From assembly GCA_902774015.1 (NCBI GenBank), contig CACYHB010000004.1:173795-237794 (forward strand): DNA of 64,000 nt, given 5' to 3'. Both the position numbers and the translations under genes were made by a program. This document shows, piece after piece, positions 43,684 through 52,945 of the stretch. Numbering within the stretch: position 1 is the first letter of the stretch; every line of letters begins with the position of its first letter. The DNA comes from Oscillospiraceae bacterium. Its GTDB lineage: Bacteria; Bacillota; Clostridia; Oscillospirales; Oscillospiraceae. Below the pieces are notes generated by a model, which was not told where the DNA came from, made no database searches, and was given only the letters and a program-made list of their open reading frames with translations.

Positions 43684-44268
43684 TCAGTGGTTGTCCTTCC
43701 GGCCGATCTTGATGAGCCGGACGATGACCGGGCTGAGCACGATGTTCACCAGCAGCTCAAACAGGAAGTTCGCGCCGACCAGGCCGAAGATCATGTAGTT
43801 GCCCACGCTGGGAAAGCCCATCGCGGTGGCCCACTCGGTGATGGTGGGCATAAAAAAGAGCACACAACCCACAAGGAAGATGCCGGTGTTCACCACGGGG
43901 GCGGCCACGGCGGCGAGGATCACGGCGAGCCAGCCGTTGAGCTTCTCCAGCGCCCGGTACACGAGGCCTGCGCAGAGGCCGGCGAGCGCGCCTTTCACCA
44001 GGACGGTCAGGACCGTCCCCAGGGGATTGACCGCGAGAAAGGCCGCGGCGTCACCGGAGAGGAGCACCACCATGCCGAACACGAAGCCGAGCCAGGCGCC
44101 CGCAAGAGGGCCGTACAGCGCGGCGCCCACGACGATGGGGATCAGGACCAGAGAGATGGAGAAGGGGCCGAAGCGGATAAAGGCTCCCAGAAACTGGAGG
44201 ACGACGACGATGGCGGTAAAAAGCGCCAGCCCCGTCAGGGTGCGGGTCGAAATGCGTTTTGATTCCAT
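43684..44268 (-). CDS. ECF transporter S component, probably for pantothenate
   Basis: 194 residues from the ATG at 44268 with AAAGGAATTG upstream; longer in-frame starts lack it. Six hydrophobic segments, beginning TRTLTGLALFTAIVVVLQFL and ISLVLIPIVVGAALYGPLAG, as in ECF S subunits. It has no ATPase or T subunit next to it, so it would share the EcfAAT module from elsewhere. The position directly before coaX makes pantothenate the best guess; sequence alone does not prove it. Confidence 0.8.
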   Translation of the reverse strand: MESKRISTRTLTGLALFTAIVVVLQFLGAFIRFGPFSISLVLIPIVVGAALYGPLAGAWLGFVFGMVVLLSGDAAAFLAVNPLGTVLTVLVKGALAGLCAGLVYRALEKLNGWLAVILAAVAAPVVNTGIFLVGCVLFFMPTITEWATAMGFPSVGNYMIFGLVGANFLFELLVNIVLSPVIVRLIKIGRKDNH

Positions 44269-44506
44269 ATTCAATTCCTTTCTGCTGTCGCCCCGGTCCG
44301 GCCGGGTGCGGCGCACTGTGATTGTAGTCTCGCAGCCGGACTTTGTCAAGCCGCAAGACTTCTTCAGCACCAAACAGGACGAAGAGCGGCGGAAAATGTT
44401 CCCGGGTCCGGACTTCCGCCACGGCGGCTGAATCATTTTTTCTATTCTTCTGAAACTTTTTTCCCGGAAGCGGCGTTATTCAGGGTGAAAGGAGGTGGGT
44501 GCAGCG

Positions 44507-45064
44507 ATGCATGACGCGGAGATCGTCGCACTCTACTGGCAGCGCGAGCCGGCGGCCATTGACGAGAGCGCCCGGAAATACGGCGCCTACTGCCGCAGCA
44601 TTGCCCGGAACATCCTCAATAACGACGAAGACGCAGAGGAGTGCCTCAACGACACCTGGCTCGGCGCCTGGAACAGCATGCCGGAGCACCGGCCCGAAAG
44701 GCTCGGCCCCTATCTGGGGAAGCTCACCCGCTGGCTGAGTCTCAGCCGGCGTCGGAAGCAGGGCCGGGAAAAGAACGGCGGCGGTGAGGCGGCCCTTGCG
44801 CTGGAGGAGCTGGCCGAGTGCCTGCCCGGCGGGGAGGACACGGAGCGGGAAATCGAGCTCCGGGAGCTTGGCCGCGCCCTCAACCGTTTGCTGGACGCCA
44901 TGAGGCCGGAGGAGCGCTCCGTTTTTCTGGCGCGCTACTGGCTCTGCGCGCCCATCGCAGAGATCGCCGCCCGCCACGGCTTTACCCAGGGCAAGGTCAA
45001 GACCATGCTGCGCCGCAGCAGGCTGAAGCTGCAGAAGCAGCTCAGGGAGGAGGGGTATCGATGA
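44507..45064 (+). CDS. RNA polymerase sigma-70 family factor
   Basis: 185 residues from the ATG at 44507; AAAGGAGGTGGG is upstream (a GTG at 44495 lies inside it). Region 2: YGAYCRSIARNILNNDEDAE then ECLNDTWLGAWN; region 4: LDAMRPEERSVFLARYWLCA followed by PIAEIAARHGFTQGKVKTML, an HTH. Pairs with the overlapping membrane protein downstream as a likely sigma/anti-sigma pair. Confidence 0.9.
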   Translation: MHDAEIVALYWQREPAAIDESARKYGAYCRSIARNILNNDEDAEECLNDTWLGAWNSMPEHRPERLGPYLGKLTRWLSLSRRRKQGREKNGGGEAALALEELAECLPGGEDTEREIELRELGRALNRLLDAMRPEERSVFLARYWLCAPIAEIAARHGFTQGKVKTMLRRSRLKLQKQLREEGYR

Positions 45065-45990
45065 AAACAGAGCGCTTGATGGAGGCTCTCAACGACACGA
45101 GGGACGATTTCATTGAGGATATGATGCAGACCATGCTGGGGCATGCGAAGACACGCCGTGCGCGGCCGGCGCTGCGCACGCTGCTGCTGGCGGCGGCGCT
45201 GAGTCTGCTGCTGGGCGCCACGGCTTATGCCGCTTATCGCGGCAGCATGGCTCACCGGGAGCCGAGTCCCACGGACAAGCCGGGCTACTTCATCACCGAT
45301 GCGGGCGAGAGCGGAGACGAGACCCTGCAGCTCAACTGGGGCGACGCCGCCATGCTCCTGCATTTTGACACGTCGGACGAGGGCTTCCGCCACGCCTTTC
45401 GCTTTACCTGGATGCCGGAGGGCACGGAAGCGCCCAACCCGCACGGGATCGTGCCCTTCCTGCCGGACCCGGACATCCCGCGTGAGATCCCGATCAACAG
45501 CATAGAAGACGTGGAGCGCGCCAAAAATCTGCAGCCCGTGATGGAGCCTGACACGGAAAAGCTCGCGGAGCTGGGCCTTACGCTGGAGGAGGCGCAGAGC
45601 CTGCGGCGCTCGGCGGAATGCTGGCGGGGCGGAGAATTTGCCATGCGCGTCGACCTGATGGACGTCGATATGCTCTTTGGCCACGATCTGGTGCTGGGCT
45701 GGCTGGGCGGCGAGGCGAGCATTGTCCGGGAGGACAGCTTCGGCCCCTGCCAGCGGCTGGAGGTGGAGGTCTCCGCCTGCGAAAAAGATCCGCAGGCCCT
45801 ACGCTGTCTCTTCCTCTTTGAGCCGGAGGAGCAGTACCTGATCGCGATGATCGCCGATCCGGCGGTGTTCAGCATGGAAGAGCTGGAACGCATCGGGGCG
45901 GGGATCGAGGTGCGGACCACATCGTTGAAGATCAAGGCCGATCCCGAACCCGGGATGAACTGGTCCGTGCTCGGTCTGGCGCAAGGCTGA
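45061..45990 (+). CDS. Membrane protein partner of sigma factor (putative anti-sigma)
   Basis: 309 residues; the ATG overlaps the sigma gene stop (ATGA). The cytosolic N-terminus (MKTERLMEALNDTRDDFIED) is short; one TM helix (ALRTLLLAAALSLLLGATAYAAYRG) leads to a large outside domain with no recognised motif. The arrangement equals that of DUF4179-like or other anti-sigma proteins in Clostridia, but homology is not shown here. A strong terminator follows. Confidence 0.65.
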   Translation: MKTERLMEALNDTRDDFIEDMMQTMLGHAKTRRARPALRTLLLAAALSLLLGATAYAAYRGSMAHREPSPTDKPGYFITDAGESGDETLQLNWGDAAMLLHFDTSDEGFRHAFRFTWMPEGTEAPNPHGIVPFLPDPDIPREIPINSIEDVERAKNLQPVMEPDTEKLAELGLTLEEAQSLRRSAECWRGGEFAMRVDLMDVDMLFGHDLVLGWLGGEASIVREDSFGPCQRLEVEVSACEKDPQALRCLFLFEPEEQYLIAMIADPAVFSMEELERIGAGIEVRTTSLKIKADPEPGMNWSVLGLAQG

Positions 45991-46006
45991 GACGGCCCGA
46001 AAAGCA

Positions 46007-46042
46007 CAGGCGCCGGGAGCATCTGCTCCCGGCGCCTGTTTT
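46007..46042. terminator. Terminator between convergent genes
   Basis: CAGGCGCCGGGAGC pairs with GCTCCCGGCGCCTG (14 bp) over ATCT, followed by TTTTCC. Confidence 0.9.
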
Positions 46043-46046
46043 CCGT

Positions 46047-47492
46047 TCAGTTTGCCACGGGGTGGTGGGCAGGAGGACTCGTCATGTCCAGCGGCCTGAA
46101 CACATACCCGTTTTCAAGCCCCCATTCGATGATCTGCCGTACCGCCGCCACGCTGTAATCCTTTACGTCGTGCTGCAGCACCAGGCAGCAGTCCTTGCCC
46201 TCGCAGCCGGCGATGACGTTTTGCAGCACGCCCTCGGTGGTGCGGGTCCGGCCCGCGTCGTCGCTGTCCACGTTCCAGTCGAAATACTGGTAGCCCATGG
46301 TGTTCATGCTCTCCGTCAGGCGCGACATGACCCCTTCGTTGAAGGAGCTGACCGTGTTGGAGCTCCCGCCCGGGAAACGGAAGAGCGTGGTATAGCTTCC
46401 CGTCTGTTCCCGGACCAGCTCCTCGCAGGCCAGAAAATCCGCATAGTACGCCTCCTCCGAGGCATAAATGCCGTAGTAATCGTGGCTGGCCGAGTGGACG
46501 CAGACACTGTGTCCCTCCCGGAAAGCGCGGCCCACCATGTCAAAATACTCGGGATAGCGGCAGGTCACGAAGAAGCTGGCCTGGACGCCGTATTCTGCCA
46601 GCACGTCCAGGAGCGCCGCCGTGTGGGGGCCGGGACCGTCGTCGAAGCTGAGGTAGATGGTCTTTTCCTGCGGCTCCGCCGCCGCCGGCAGCGGGGCCGG
46701 TACCACGCGCACATGCCGCGTGACCGTGACGCCGTAGCCCCGGCCGCTGTCGATGCGGTAGACGCGCTCATACTCTCCGCAGTGTTCCGGATCCACCTCC
46801 CCGGACACCTGCACGGCATAGCTCATGTCGTTTCCCAGCTCGTCCGCGGCGGTGAAACCGGGATCCGTATAGCGCAGCGCGGCAGGGATCTCCGTCTCGG
46901 TGCCCTCCGTGAGGGTGATGATGGGCTTCCCGACGGAAAAGGGGATCTTCCGGGTGACCGTGCTGCGGTTGCCCGCGGCGTCCGTGACCGTGTAGTCCAC
47001 GTGGTCGTCCCAGGCTGTGCGCTCCACAAGGGCGGTCAGATCGCCGTCGATATTGTCGAGGGCGCTGTAGCCCTCCTCCTCATAGCCGGCAAACCAGGTG
47101 GTCACATAGCCCTCCCGGTGCTGAAGCGTGATCACCGGCGCCGTCAGGTCCCGCACATGGACCGTTCGACGGGCGTGCCAGCTTCTGCCTGCGCGGGTGG
47201 CGGTGTATTCGACCGCATAGTCCCCGGGCGTGCTGCAGTCCACCCAGCCCTCGGCGGTGACTGGCAGATCCCGGCCCAGCTCTCCGAAGAGGCGCCCCTC
47301 GCTCACGGCGCGGACGCCGGGCTCCGTATAGAGCGTGCCCACCGGCAGCTCCAGCTCCTGCCCGCCGCTGAAGTGGAAGCGGATATGTCTGGCGTCCAGC
47401 ACGAAGAGGACCGCCGCCGCGAGACACAGCGCGTATAGCAGCAGGAACGCGGGAAGCAGCCTGTTTTTGGATTGTTTTCTTTCTTTTTCCAT
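46047..47492 (-). CDS. Polysaccharide deacetylase with Ig-like domains
   Basis: 481 residues from the ATG at 47492 (AGGAGCAGAG upstream). An N-terminal TM anchor (AFLLLYALCLAAAVLFVLDA) is followed by two or three DUF5011-like Ig domains (DLTAPVITLQ, DNIDGDLTALVERTAWDDHV, VTDAAGNRSTVTR). The C-terminal NodB domain has TIYLSFDDGPGPHTAALLD (metal Asp), HSVCVHSASHDYYGI (two His) and RFPGGSSN. Predicted extracellular deacetylase of peptidoglycan or another amino-sugar polymer. Confidence 0.92.
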   Translation of the reverse strand: MEKERKQSKNRLLPAFLLLYALCLAAAVLFVLDARHIRFHFSGGQELELPVGTLYTEPGVRAVSEGRLFGELGRDLPVTAEGWVDCSTPGDYAVEYTATRAGRSWHARRTVHVRDLTAPVITLQHREGYVTTWFAGYEEEGYSALDNIDGDLTALVERTAWDDHVDYTVTDAAGNRSTVTRKIPFSVGKPIITLTEGTETEIPAALRYTDPGFTAADELGNDMSYAVQVSGEVDPEHCGEYERVYRIDSGRGYGVTVTRHVRVVPAPLPAAAEPQEKTIYLSFDDGPGPHTAALLDVLAEYGVQASFFVTCRYPEYFDMVGRAFREGHSVCVHSASHDYYGIYASEEAYYADFLACEELVREQTGSYTTLFRFPGGSSNTVSSFNEGVMSRLTESMNTMGYQYFDWNVDSDDAGRTRTTEGVLQNVIAGCEGKDCCLVLQHDVKDYSVAAVRQIIEWGLENGYVFRPLDMTSPPAHHPVAN

Positions 47493-47628
47493 CTCTCTGC
47501 TCCTGTCTCCTGTCAGTATATTATACACGCTTTTTTGCCCGCGGAAAGGTCTTTTTCCCTCTGACCGGAAAAATCCTTTTTCCCGGCGTTCTTCTTTCCG
47601 CCGGCATATGACAAGTCTTTATCTTTTC

Positions 47629-47657
47629 TTGCGTCGGTGGGGAGAATATGGTATATT
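47629..47657 (+). promoter_or_regulatory. glyS promoter
   Basis: TTGCGT (47629-47634), 17-bp spacer, TATATT (47652-47657), 74 bp before the start codon. The short leader shows no T-box. Confidence 0.65.
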
Positions 47658-47731
47658 GTGTAGTTGTGAAACGGGGAAGCACCCCGAAATTTATCTCCGC
47701 GGCAGCCAGCCGCGGGAAAGGAACAGATACT

Positions 47732-49111
47732 ATGAACAACACCGAAAAAACCATGGACAAGATCATCGCTCTCTGCAAGAACCGCGGCTTCATCTTCGCC
47801 GGCTCCGAGATCTACGGCGGCCTCGCCAACACCTGGGACTACGGCCCTCTCGGCACCCGGCTCAAGAACAACGTCAAGGACGCCTGGCGCAAAAAGTTCA
47901 TCCAGGAGCGGCGCAACAGCTTTGAAGTGGACGCCGACATCCTCATGAACCCCCGCGTGTGGGAGGCCAGCGGCCACGTGGCCAGCTTCGCCGATCCTCT
48001 GCTGGACTGCAAGGAGTGCAAAATGCGCTTCCGCGCCGACAACCTGATCGACGACTTTGACCCCGACGCCCACGCCGACGGCATGACCAAGGAGCAGATG
48101 TTCGACTATATCAAGGCCCATCACATCCCCTGCCCCAACTGCGGCAAGCACAACTTCACCGACATCCGCGAGTTTAACCTGATGTTCCAGACCTTCCGCG
48201 GCGTCACCAACGACGCGAAGTCCATCATCTATCTGCGCCCGGAGAACGCCCAGGGCGAGTACGTGAACTACCCCAACGTGCTGCGCTCCATGCGCACCAA
48301 GCTCCCCTTCTCCATCGGTCAGATCGGCAAAGCCTTCCGCAACGAGATCACCCCGGGCAACTTCACCTTCCGCACCATTGAATTCGAGCAGATGGAGTTC
48401 CAGACCTTCTGCAAGCCCGGCACCGACACAGAGCTCTACGACTACTTCAAGCAGTTCGGCAAGGAGTTCTTCATGTACCTCGGCCTCCCCGGGGAGCATC
48501 TGCGCTACCACGACCATGAGAAGCTGGCCCACTACGCCAAGGCCGCCTGTGACATCGAGTTCCTCTTCCCCTTCGGCTGGGGCGAGATCAACGGCACCCA
48601 CAACCGCACCGACTTCGACCTGGGCCGTCACCAGGAGTACAGCGGCCAGAAGCTCGAGTACATCGATCCCTTTACCGCCGAGCGCTTTGTACCCTATATC
48701 ATCGAGTCCACCTACGGTCTGGACCGCACGGTGCTGGCTCTGCTGTGCGAGGCCTATGACGAGGAAGTGGTGGACGAGGCCAAGAACGACGTGCGCGTAG
48801 TGCTGCGCCTCAATCCCGCCATCGCTCCCATCAAGGCCGCCGTGCTGCCCCTCTCCAAGAAGCTGGGCGAGCCCGCCATGGCCATCCGCGACGAGCTGGC
48901 GAAGGACTTCATGGTCGAGTACGACGAGACCGGCTCCATCGGCAAGCGCTACCGCCGCGCCGACGAGATCGGCACCCCCTTCTGCATCACCTACGACTTT
49001 GACTCCGAGACGGACGGCTGCGTGACCGTGCGCGAGCGTGACAGCATGGAGCAGGTCCGCATCCCCGTCGCCGAGGTCAAGTCCTATATCGCGGAGCGCG
49101 TTAAAGGATGA
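47732..49111 (+). CDS. glyS: Glycyl-tRNA synthetase (homodimeric type)
   Basis: 459 residues from the ATG at 47732 (GAAAGGAAC upstream). Class II aaRS: FIFAGSEIYGGLANTWDYGP at the N-terminus, YLRPENAQGEYVNY, IGQIGKAFRNEITPGNFTFR (motif 2), RTIEFEQMEFQTF, GTHNRTDFDLGRHQEYSG and TYGLDRTVLALL (motif 3). A CxxC pair (CKEC, CPNC) forms a small zinc-like insert. It loads glycine onto tRNA-Gly. The stop overlaps the start of the next gene by four bases. Confidence 0.96.
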   Translation: MNNTEKTMDKIIALCKNRGFIFAGSEIYGGLANTWDYGPLGTRLKNNVKDAWRKKFIQERRNSFEVDADILMNPRVWEASGHVASFADPLLDCKECKMRFRADNLIDDFDPDAHADGMTKEQMFDYIKAHHIPCPNCGKHNFTDIREFNLMFQTFRGVTNDAKSIIYLRPENAQGEYVNYPNVLRSMRTKLPFSIGQIGKAFRNEITPGNFTFRTIEFEQMEFQTFCKPGTDTELYDYFKQFGKEFFMYLGLPGEHLRYHDHEKLAHYAKAACDIEFLFPFGWGEINGTHNRTDFDLGRHQEYSGQKLEYIDPFTAERFVPYIIESTYGLDRTVLALLCEAYDEEVVDEAKNDVRVVLRLNPAIAPIKAAVLPLSKKLGEPAMAIRDELAKDFMVEYDETGSIGKRYRRADEIGTPFCITYDFDSETDGCVTVRERDSMEQVRIPVAEVKSYIAERVKG

Positions 49112-50970
49112 CGACCCGCCTGCGCACGGGGGAGATCCTGCGTGCCCGAAGGGCCGCGGAGCTGAGCGACGCAAGGCAGCGGCTGGTTTTCCGGCTCTGG
49201 AACACCGGCTGGCTGCTGCTCAGCTCCCTCGGCATCGCCCTGGCAAGCCTGCTGCTTGCCGTGGGTTCCTTCGGCTTTGAGCTTTTTCTCTCGTATCTGC
49301 ACCATCCGCTCCTCCTTCTGCTGAACTGTCTTCCGGTCTTGCTGCTGCAGCTGCTGTTCTACAGCCTGTGCGGCAGGCAGTGGATCGCTTTCCTGCTGAA
49401 CGCCGTGATCGTGCTCACGGCCTCTGCGGGCAACCTCTTCAAGCTGCGCTTTCGCTTTGAGCCCTTTCTGTTTTCGGACATGAACGCCATCGGCGCGGCT
49501 CTGGGCGTCGCCCACAACTACGATCTGCGCCCCAACGCGCGGATCCTGGCCGCCATCGCCCTGGCCGCGGCGGGGACGCTCTTCCTCCTCTTTTTCTGCC
49601 GGGGACGGATGCGCCTCCGGGGCCGTATCGTGCTGGCCTTGGCCGTGCTGCTCTCCGTCTGGCCCCTGTGGCGTTTCGCCTACGGGAGCGAGGCGCTCTA
49701 CGGCGAGCCGACCCGCAACGAGGACACCATTGACGCCACCGGCGATTCGGAGATCTTCGTGACCAAGGGCTTCGTCTATCCCTTCCTGCACAGCATCCGT
49801 CAGGCGGAGTTCCTGCCGCCCGAAGGCTACGACGCCGAACGCGCCGCCGCGCTTCTGGGGGCCTTTGCGGACGAGGCGATCCCGGCCGACCGCCGGGTCA
49901 ACCTGATCGTCTTTCAGCTGGAGAGCTTTCGGGACGTGCGCCTCTGGGGCATCGAGGGCGTCCGGGACGAGGCCTACGCCGTATGGGACGCGCTGAAGGA
50001 AGAGAGTTATCACGGCACGCTGGTGGTCAACAACTACGCCGGCGGGACCGCCAACACGGAGCGTGCCGTTCTGGCCGCGGCCAGAAATGCCCTCGCCCCC
50101 CGCGCCGACACGCCCTCCTACGTGTGGTACCTGCGGGACCAGGGCTATCGCACTCTGGGCAACCACCCCTATTTCCGCTACTACTATGACCGCGTGACCG
50201 TGAATCCCCGGCTCGGCTTCGAAGACTACCGCTATTTTGAGGACTATTATGAGGGCGTATACGGAGAGCCCACCTCCTTTGAAAACAGCGACGGCCCCTT
50301 CTTCCGGGAAGTGCTGAAACAGTACCGCGAGCTGGAGCAGACGGGAGAGGATCTCTTCTCCTTCAACGTGACCCTCCAGGGGCACTACCCCTACCGCACC
50401 GACGAGGCCTATTACAGCGGTTTTCTGGACGGGGACTATTCCCAGGAGCTCTTTTTTGCACTGGATAATTACCTTGGCACGGTCCACGACACGCAGGAAT
50501 GCATGGCGGAATTCATCGACGCTCTGCGCGGGGATGAGACGCCGGCAGTGCTGCTCTTCTACGGCGACCACTGCCCCAACATCGGCGACAGCTCCTACGT
50601 GTCCACCGGCCTCGGTGCGGACATGGATCCCTCCACCTACGAGGGCTTTCTGAACATGTACAGCACCGAGTATCTGATCTGGGCAAACGACGCCGCCCGG
50701 GAGAAGCTGGGAAAAGAGATCCGCGGAGAGGGCGAGACCGTCTCCGGCTGCTATCTGATGGATCTGCTCTTTGAGCAGCTCGGATGGAAGGGCAGCGCCT
50801 TCATGCAGTTTGCCCGCGGCGTACGACAGATTCTGCCCGTCGTCAACGCCGGCGGCTTCTATGTGGAAAACGGCGCTTATACCACAGTCCTCGACGACGA
50901 AGGGAAAAGCGCGCTGCGGGATTTTGACGCCGTAACGTTCTATAACGCTTCTCAATGGAGAAATAACTGA
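49108..50970 (+). CDS. LTA synthase-family sulfatase-fold membrane protein
   Basis: 620 residues. Five TM helices in the first 190 residues (for example GWLLLSSLGIALASLLLAVG and LLLLNCLPVLLLQLLFYSLC), then an extracellular alkaline-phosphatase-like domain. NLIVFQLESFRD gives the first metal ligand (Glu), NNYAGGTANTERAVL the catalytic Thr314, and LLFYGDHCPNIG the Asp-His pair. Relatives transfer glycerolphosphate or phosphoethanolamine to cell-envelope glycans. Translation is coupled to glyS by ATGA. Confidence 0.9.
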   Translation: MTTRLRTGEILRARRAAELSDARQRLVFRLWNTGWLLLSSLGIALASLLLAVGSFGFELFLSYLHHPLLLLLNCLPVLLLQLLFYSLCGRQWIAFLLNAVIVLTASAGNLFKLRFRFEPFLFSDMNAIGAALGVAHNYDLRPNARILAAIALAAAGTLFLLFFCRGRMRLRGRIVLALAVLLSVWPLWRFAYGSEALYGEPTRNEDTIDATGDSEIFVTKGFVYPFLHSIRQAEFLPPEGYDAERAAALLGAFADEAIPADRRVNLIVFQLESFRDVRLWGIEGVRDEAYAVWDALKEESYHGTLVVNNYAGGTANTERAVLAAARNALAPRADTPSYVWYLRDQGYRTLGNHPYFRYYYDRVTVNPRLGFEDYRYFEDYYEGVYGEPTSFENSDGPFFREVLKQYRELEQTGEDLFSFNVTLQGHYPYRTDEAYYSGFLDGDYSQELFFALDNYLGTVHDTQECMAEFIDALRGDETPAVLLFYGDHCPNIGDSSYVSTGLGADMDPSTYEGFLNMYSTEYLIWANDAAREKLGKEIRGEGETVSGCYLMDLLFEQLGWKGSAFMQFARGVRQILPVVNAGGFYVENGAYTTVLDDEGKSALRDFDAVTFYNASQWRNN

Positions 50971-50986
50971 AAAGAAGGAACAGGGA

Positions 50987-52870
50987 ATGAAAAACGGTTT
51001 TGTGAAAGTTGCGGCCTGCGCTCCGGTGATCCGGGTCGCCGACGCCGCATACAACGCCTGCCGTGTGATCGAATGCATCCGCGAGGCGGCGGACAGGGGC
51101 GTGAAGGTGCTGGCCTTCCCGGAGCTTACGCTGACCGGCGTGAGCTGCTATGATCTGTTTGGCCACCGGGTACTGCTGGACGGGGCGAAAAAAGCCCTGG
51201 CAACGGTCGCCGAGGCAACAAAAGGTTTGGATCTGCTGAGCTTTGTGGGTCTGCCGCTGGCCGTGGGCAGCCGGGTGTACAGCGTGGCCGCCGCCGTCTA
51301 TGACGGCGAGATCCTCGCGCTGATCCCCCGGGAGAACGTGGAGGGAAGCCCCTTCTCCGCCCCCGCCATGGAGACCCGCTTTGTGAGCGTCGGCGGCTGT
51401 GAGACCGCGCTGGAGAGCAGCGACACGCTCTTCTGCTGCGCTGCTCTGCCCGAGCTGAAGATCGCCGTGGAGCTGGGCGCCGACCGGGACGCGCTGATGC
51501 CGCCCTCGCTGCGTCTGGCCCAGGCCGGCGCCACGCTTCTGGTCCAGATGGCCTCCTTCCCGGAGACCGTCTCCTCCCGGGCTGACGCCGAGCTGCAGGC
51601 CCGTTATGAATCGAAGCACCGGAAGGCCGCCGTGCTGCTGGCCGCCCCCGGCCGGGGCGAGAGCAGCACCGACTACGTATACTCCGGGCTCTGCCTCGCT
51701 GCCGAGAACGGCAAGCTCCTGGCGGCCGAGGAGGGCGAGAACAGCCTCGCCGTCACGGAGATCGACGCGGAGTACCTGGTGAACCTTCGCCGCGGCTGCA
51801 GCGACTTTGAGTTTGAGAGCGACTGCAGCGAGTACGTCTGGGGCGGCGAGGCCGCGGAGACCGCGCTGACCCGCAAGTTCTTCATGCACCCCCATCTGCC
51901 CGGGACCGCGGCGGAGCTGCCCGCCTTTTGTGAGCGCATGCTGGACATCCAGGTGGCCGGGCTTGTCAAGCGCATGGAGTACGCCCGCCTGGACCACTGC
52001 GTGGTGGGCATCTCCGGCGGCGTGGACTCCACGCTCTGCGTGCTGGTCTGCGCCATGGCGGTGAAGAAGATGGGCCTGCCCTCCACCAACGTTGTCGCCT
52101 GCACGCTGCCCTGCTTCGGCACTTCCAGCCGCACCAAATCCAACGCCATCGTGGTGGCCGAGCAGCTGGGCTGCGAGGTGCGGGTGATCGACATCGGCAA
52201 GAGCGTCTACCAGCACTTTGACGACATCGGCCATGCCCACGACGACTATTCCATCGCCTTTGAAAACGCCCAGGCCCGCGAGCGCACCCAGGTGCTGATG
52301 GACATCGCCAACAAGGTCAACGGCCTGGACGTGGGCACCGAGGACCTGAGCGAGTACATCGACGGCTGGTGCACCTACAACGGCGACCACACCAGCATGT
52401 ACGACGTGAATCTGGGGCTGACCAAGACCCAGGTGCGCGCAAACGTCCGGTATCTGGCTGACACCACCGAAGACCGCGTGCTCAAGGCTGCCCTCTACGA
52501 CGTGCTGGAGTGCCCGGTCACACCGGAGCTGCTGCCCATCCACGACGACCAGATCGAGCAGAAGAGCGAGGAGGCCGTGGGCTCCTACAGCCTGCAGGAC
52601 TTCTTCACCCACTGCATCCTGATCGACGGCTTTACCCCCTCCAAGACCCTGCGGCTGGCAAAGCTGGCCTACGCAAACGAATTTTCCGACGAGGAGCTCC
52701 GCCGCTGGCTCACGAGCTGGTGCAGGCGGCTCTTCTCCCAGCAGTTCAAGCGCAGCTGCCTGATGGACGGCCCGGCTGTGGAGGCTTTCACGGTCTCCCC
52801 GCGCGTGGGCTTCCGGATGCCCTCCGACGGCGAAGCGGCCCTGTTCCTGCAGGAGCTGGACGAAAACTGA
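50987..52870 (+). CDS. nadE: NAD synthase with degenerate glutaminase domain
   Basis: 627 residues: nitrilase-like domain plus synthetase domain. The synthetase half is intact: VVGISGGVDSTLCVL (P-loop), GTEDLSEYIDGWCTYNGDHT and TKTQVRANVRYLA. In the nitrilase half the Glu is kept (FPELTLTG, Glu46), but the Lys position reads IPRENVEG (Arg115), and the nucleophile Cys of the usual VEICEDLW motif is Gly164 (VELGADRD). I infer that glutamine cannot be hydrolysed and that free ammonia is used. Completes NAD from deamido-NAD. GAACAGGGA precedes the start. Confidence 0.92.
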   Translation: MKNGFVKVAACAPVIRVADAAYNACRVIECIREAADRGVKVLAFPELTLTGVSCYDLFGHRVLLDGAKKALATVAEATKGLDLLSFVGLPLAVGSRVYSVAAAVYDGEILALIPRENVEGSPFSAPAMETRFVSVGGCETALESSDTLFCCAALPELKIAVELGADRDALMPPSLRLAQAGATLLVQMASFPETVSSRADAELQARYESKHRKAAVLLAAPGRGESSTDYVYSGLCLAAENGKLLAAEEGENSLAVTEIDAEYLVNLRRGCSDFEFESDCSEYVWGGEAAETALTRKFFMHPHLPGTAAELPAFCERMLDIQVAGLVKRMEYARLDHCVVGISGGVDSTLCVLVCAMAVKKMGLPSTNVVACTLPCFGTSSRTKSNAIVVAEQLGCEVRVIDIGKSVYQHFDDIGHAHDDYSIAFENAQARERTQVLMDIANKVNGLDVGTEDLSEYIDGWCTYNGDHTSMYDVNLGLTKTQVRANVRYLADTTEDRVLKAALYDVLECPVTPELLPIHDDQIEQKSEEAVGSYSLQDFFTHCILIDGFTPSKTLRLAKLAYANEFSDEELRRWLTSWCRRLFSQQFKRSCLMDGPAVEAFTVSPRVGFRMPSDGEAALFLQELDEN

Positions 52871-52882
52871 AGCCCCCGATAA

Positions 52883-52924
52883 GCATCACAGCCCCGGGCA
52901 TGAGCCCGGGGCTGTGATGCTTGT
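52883..52924. terminator. Terminator between nadE and the ABC operon
   Basis: GCATCACAGCCCCGGGC pairs with GCCCGGGGCTGTGATGC (17 bp) over ATGA, followed by TTGT; serves both convergent units. Confidence 0.88.
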
Positions 52925-52945
52925 ATTCTATGGATATTTCCGGTT

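Noticed and set aside
47658-47731. Glycine T-box before glyS
   Set aside because: The leader is about 70 nt and lacks T-box sequence; no stem I or antiterminator.
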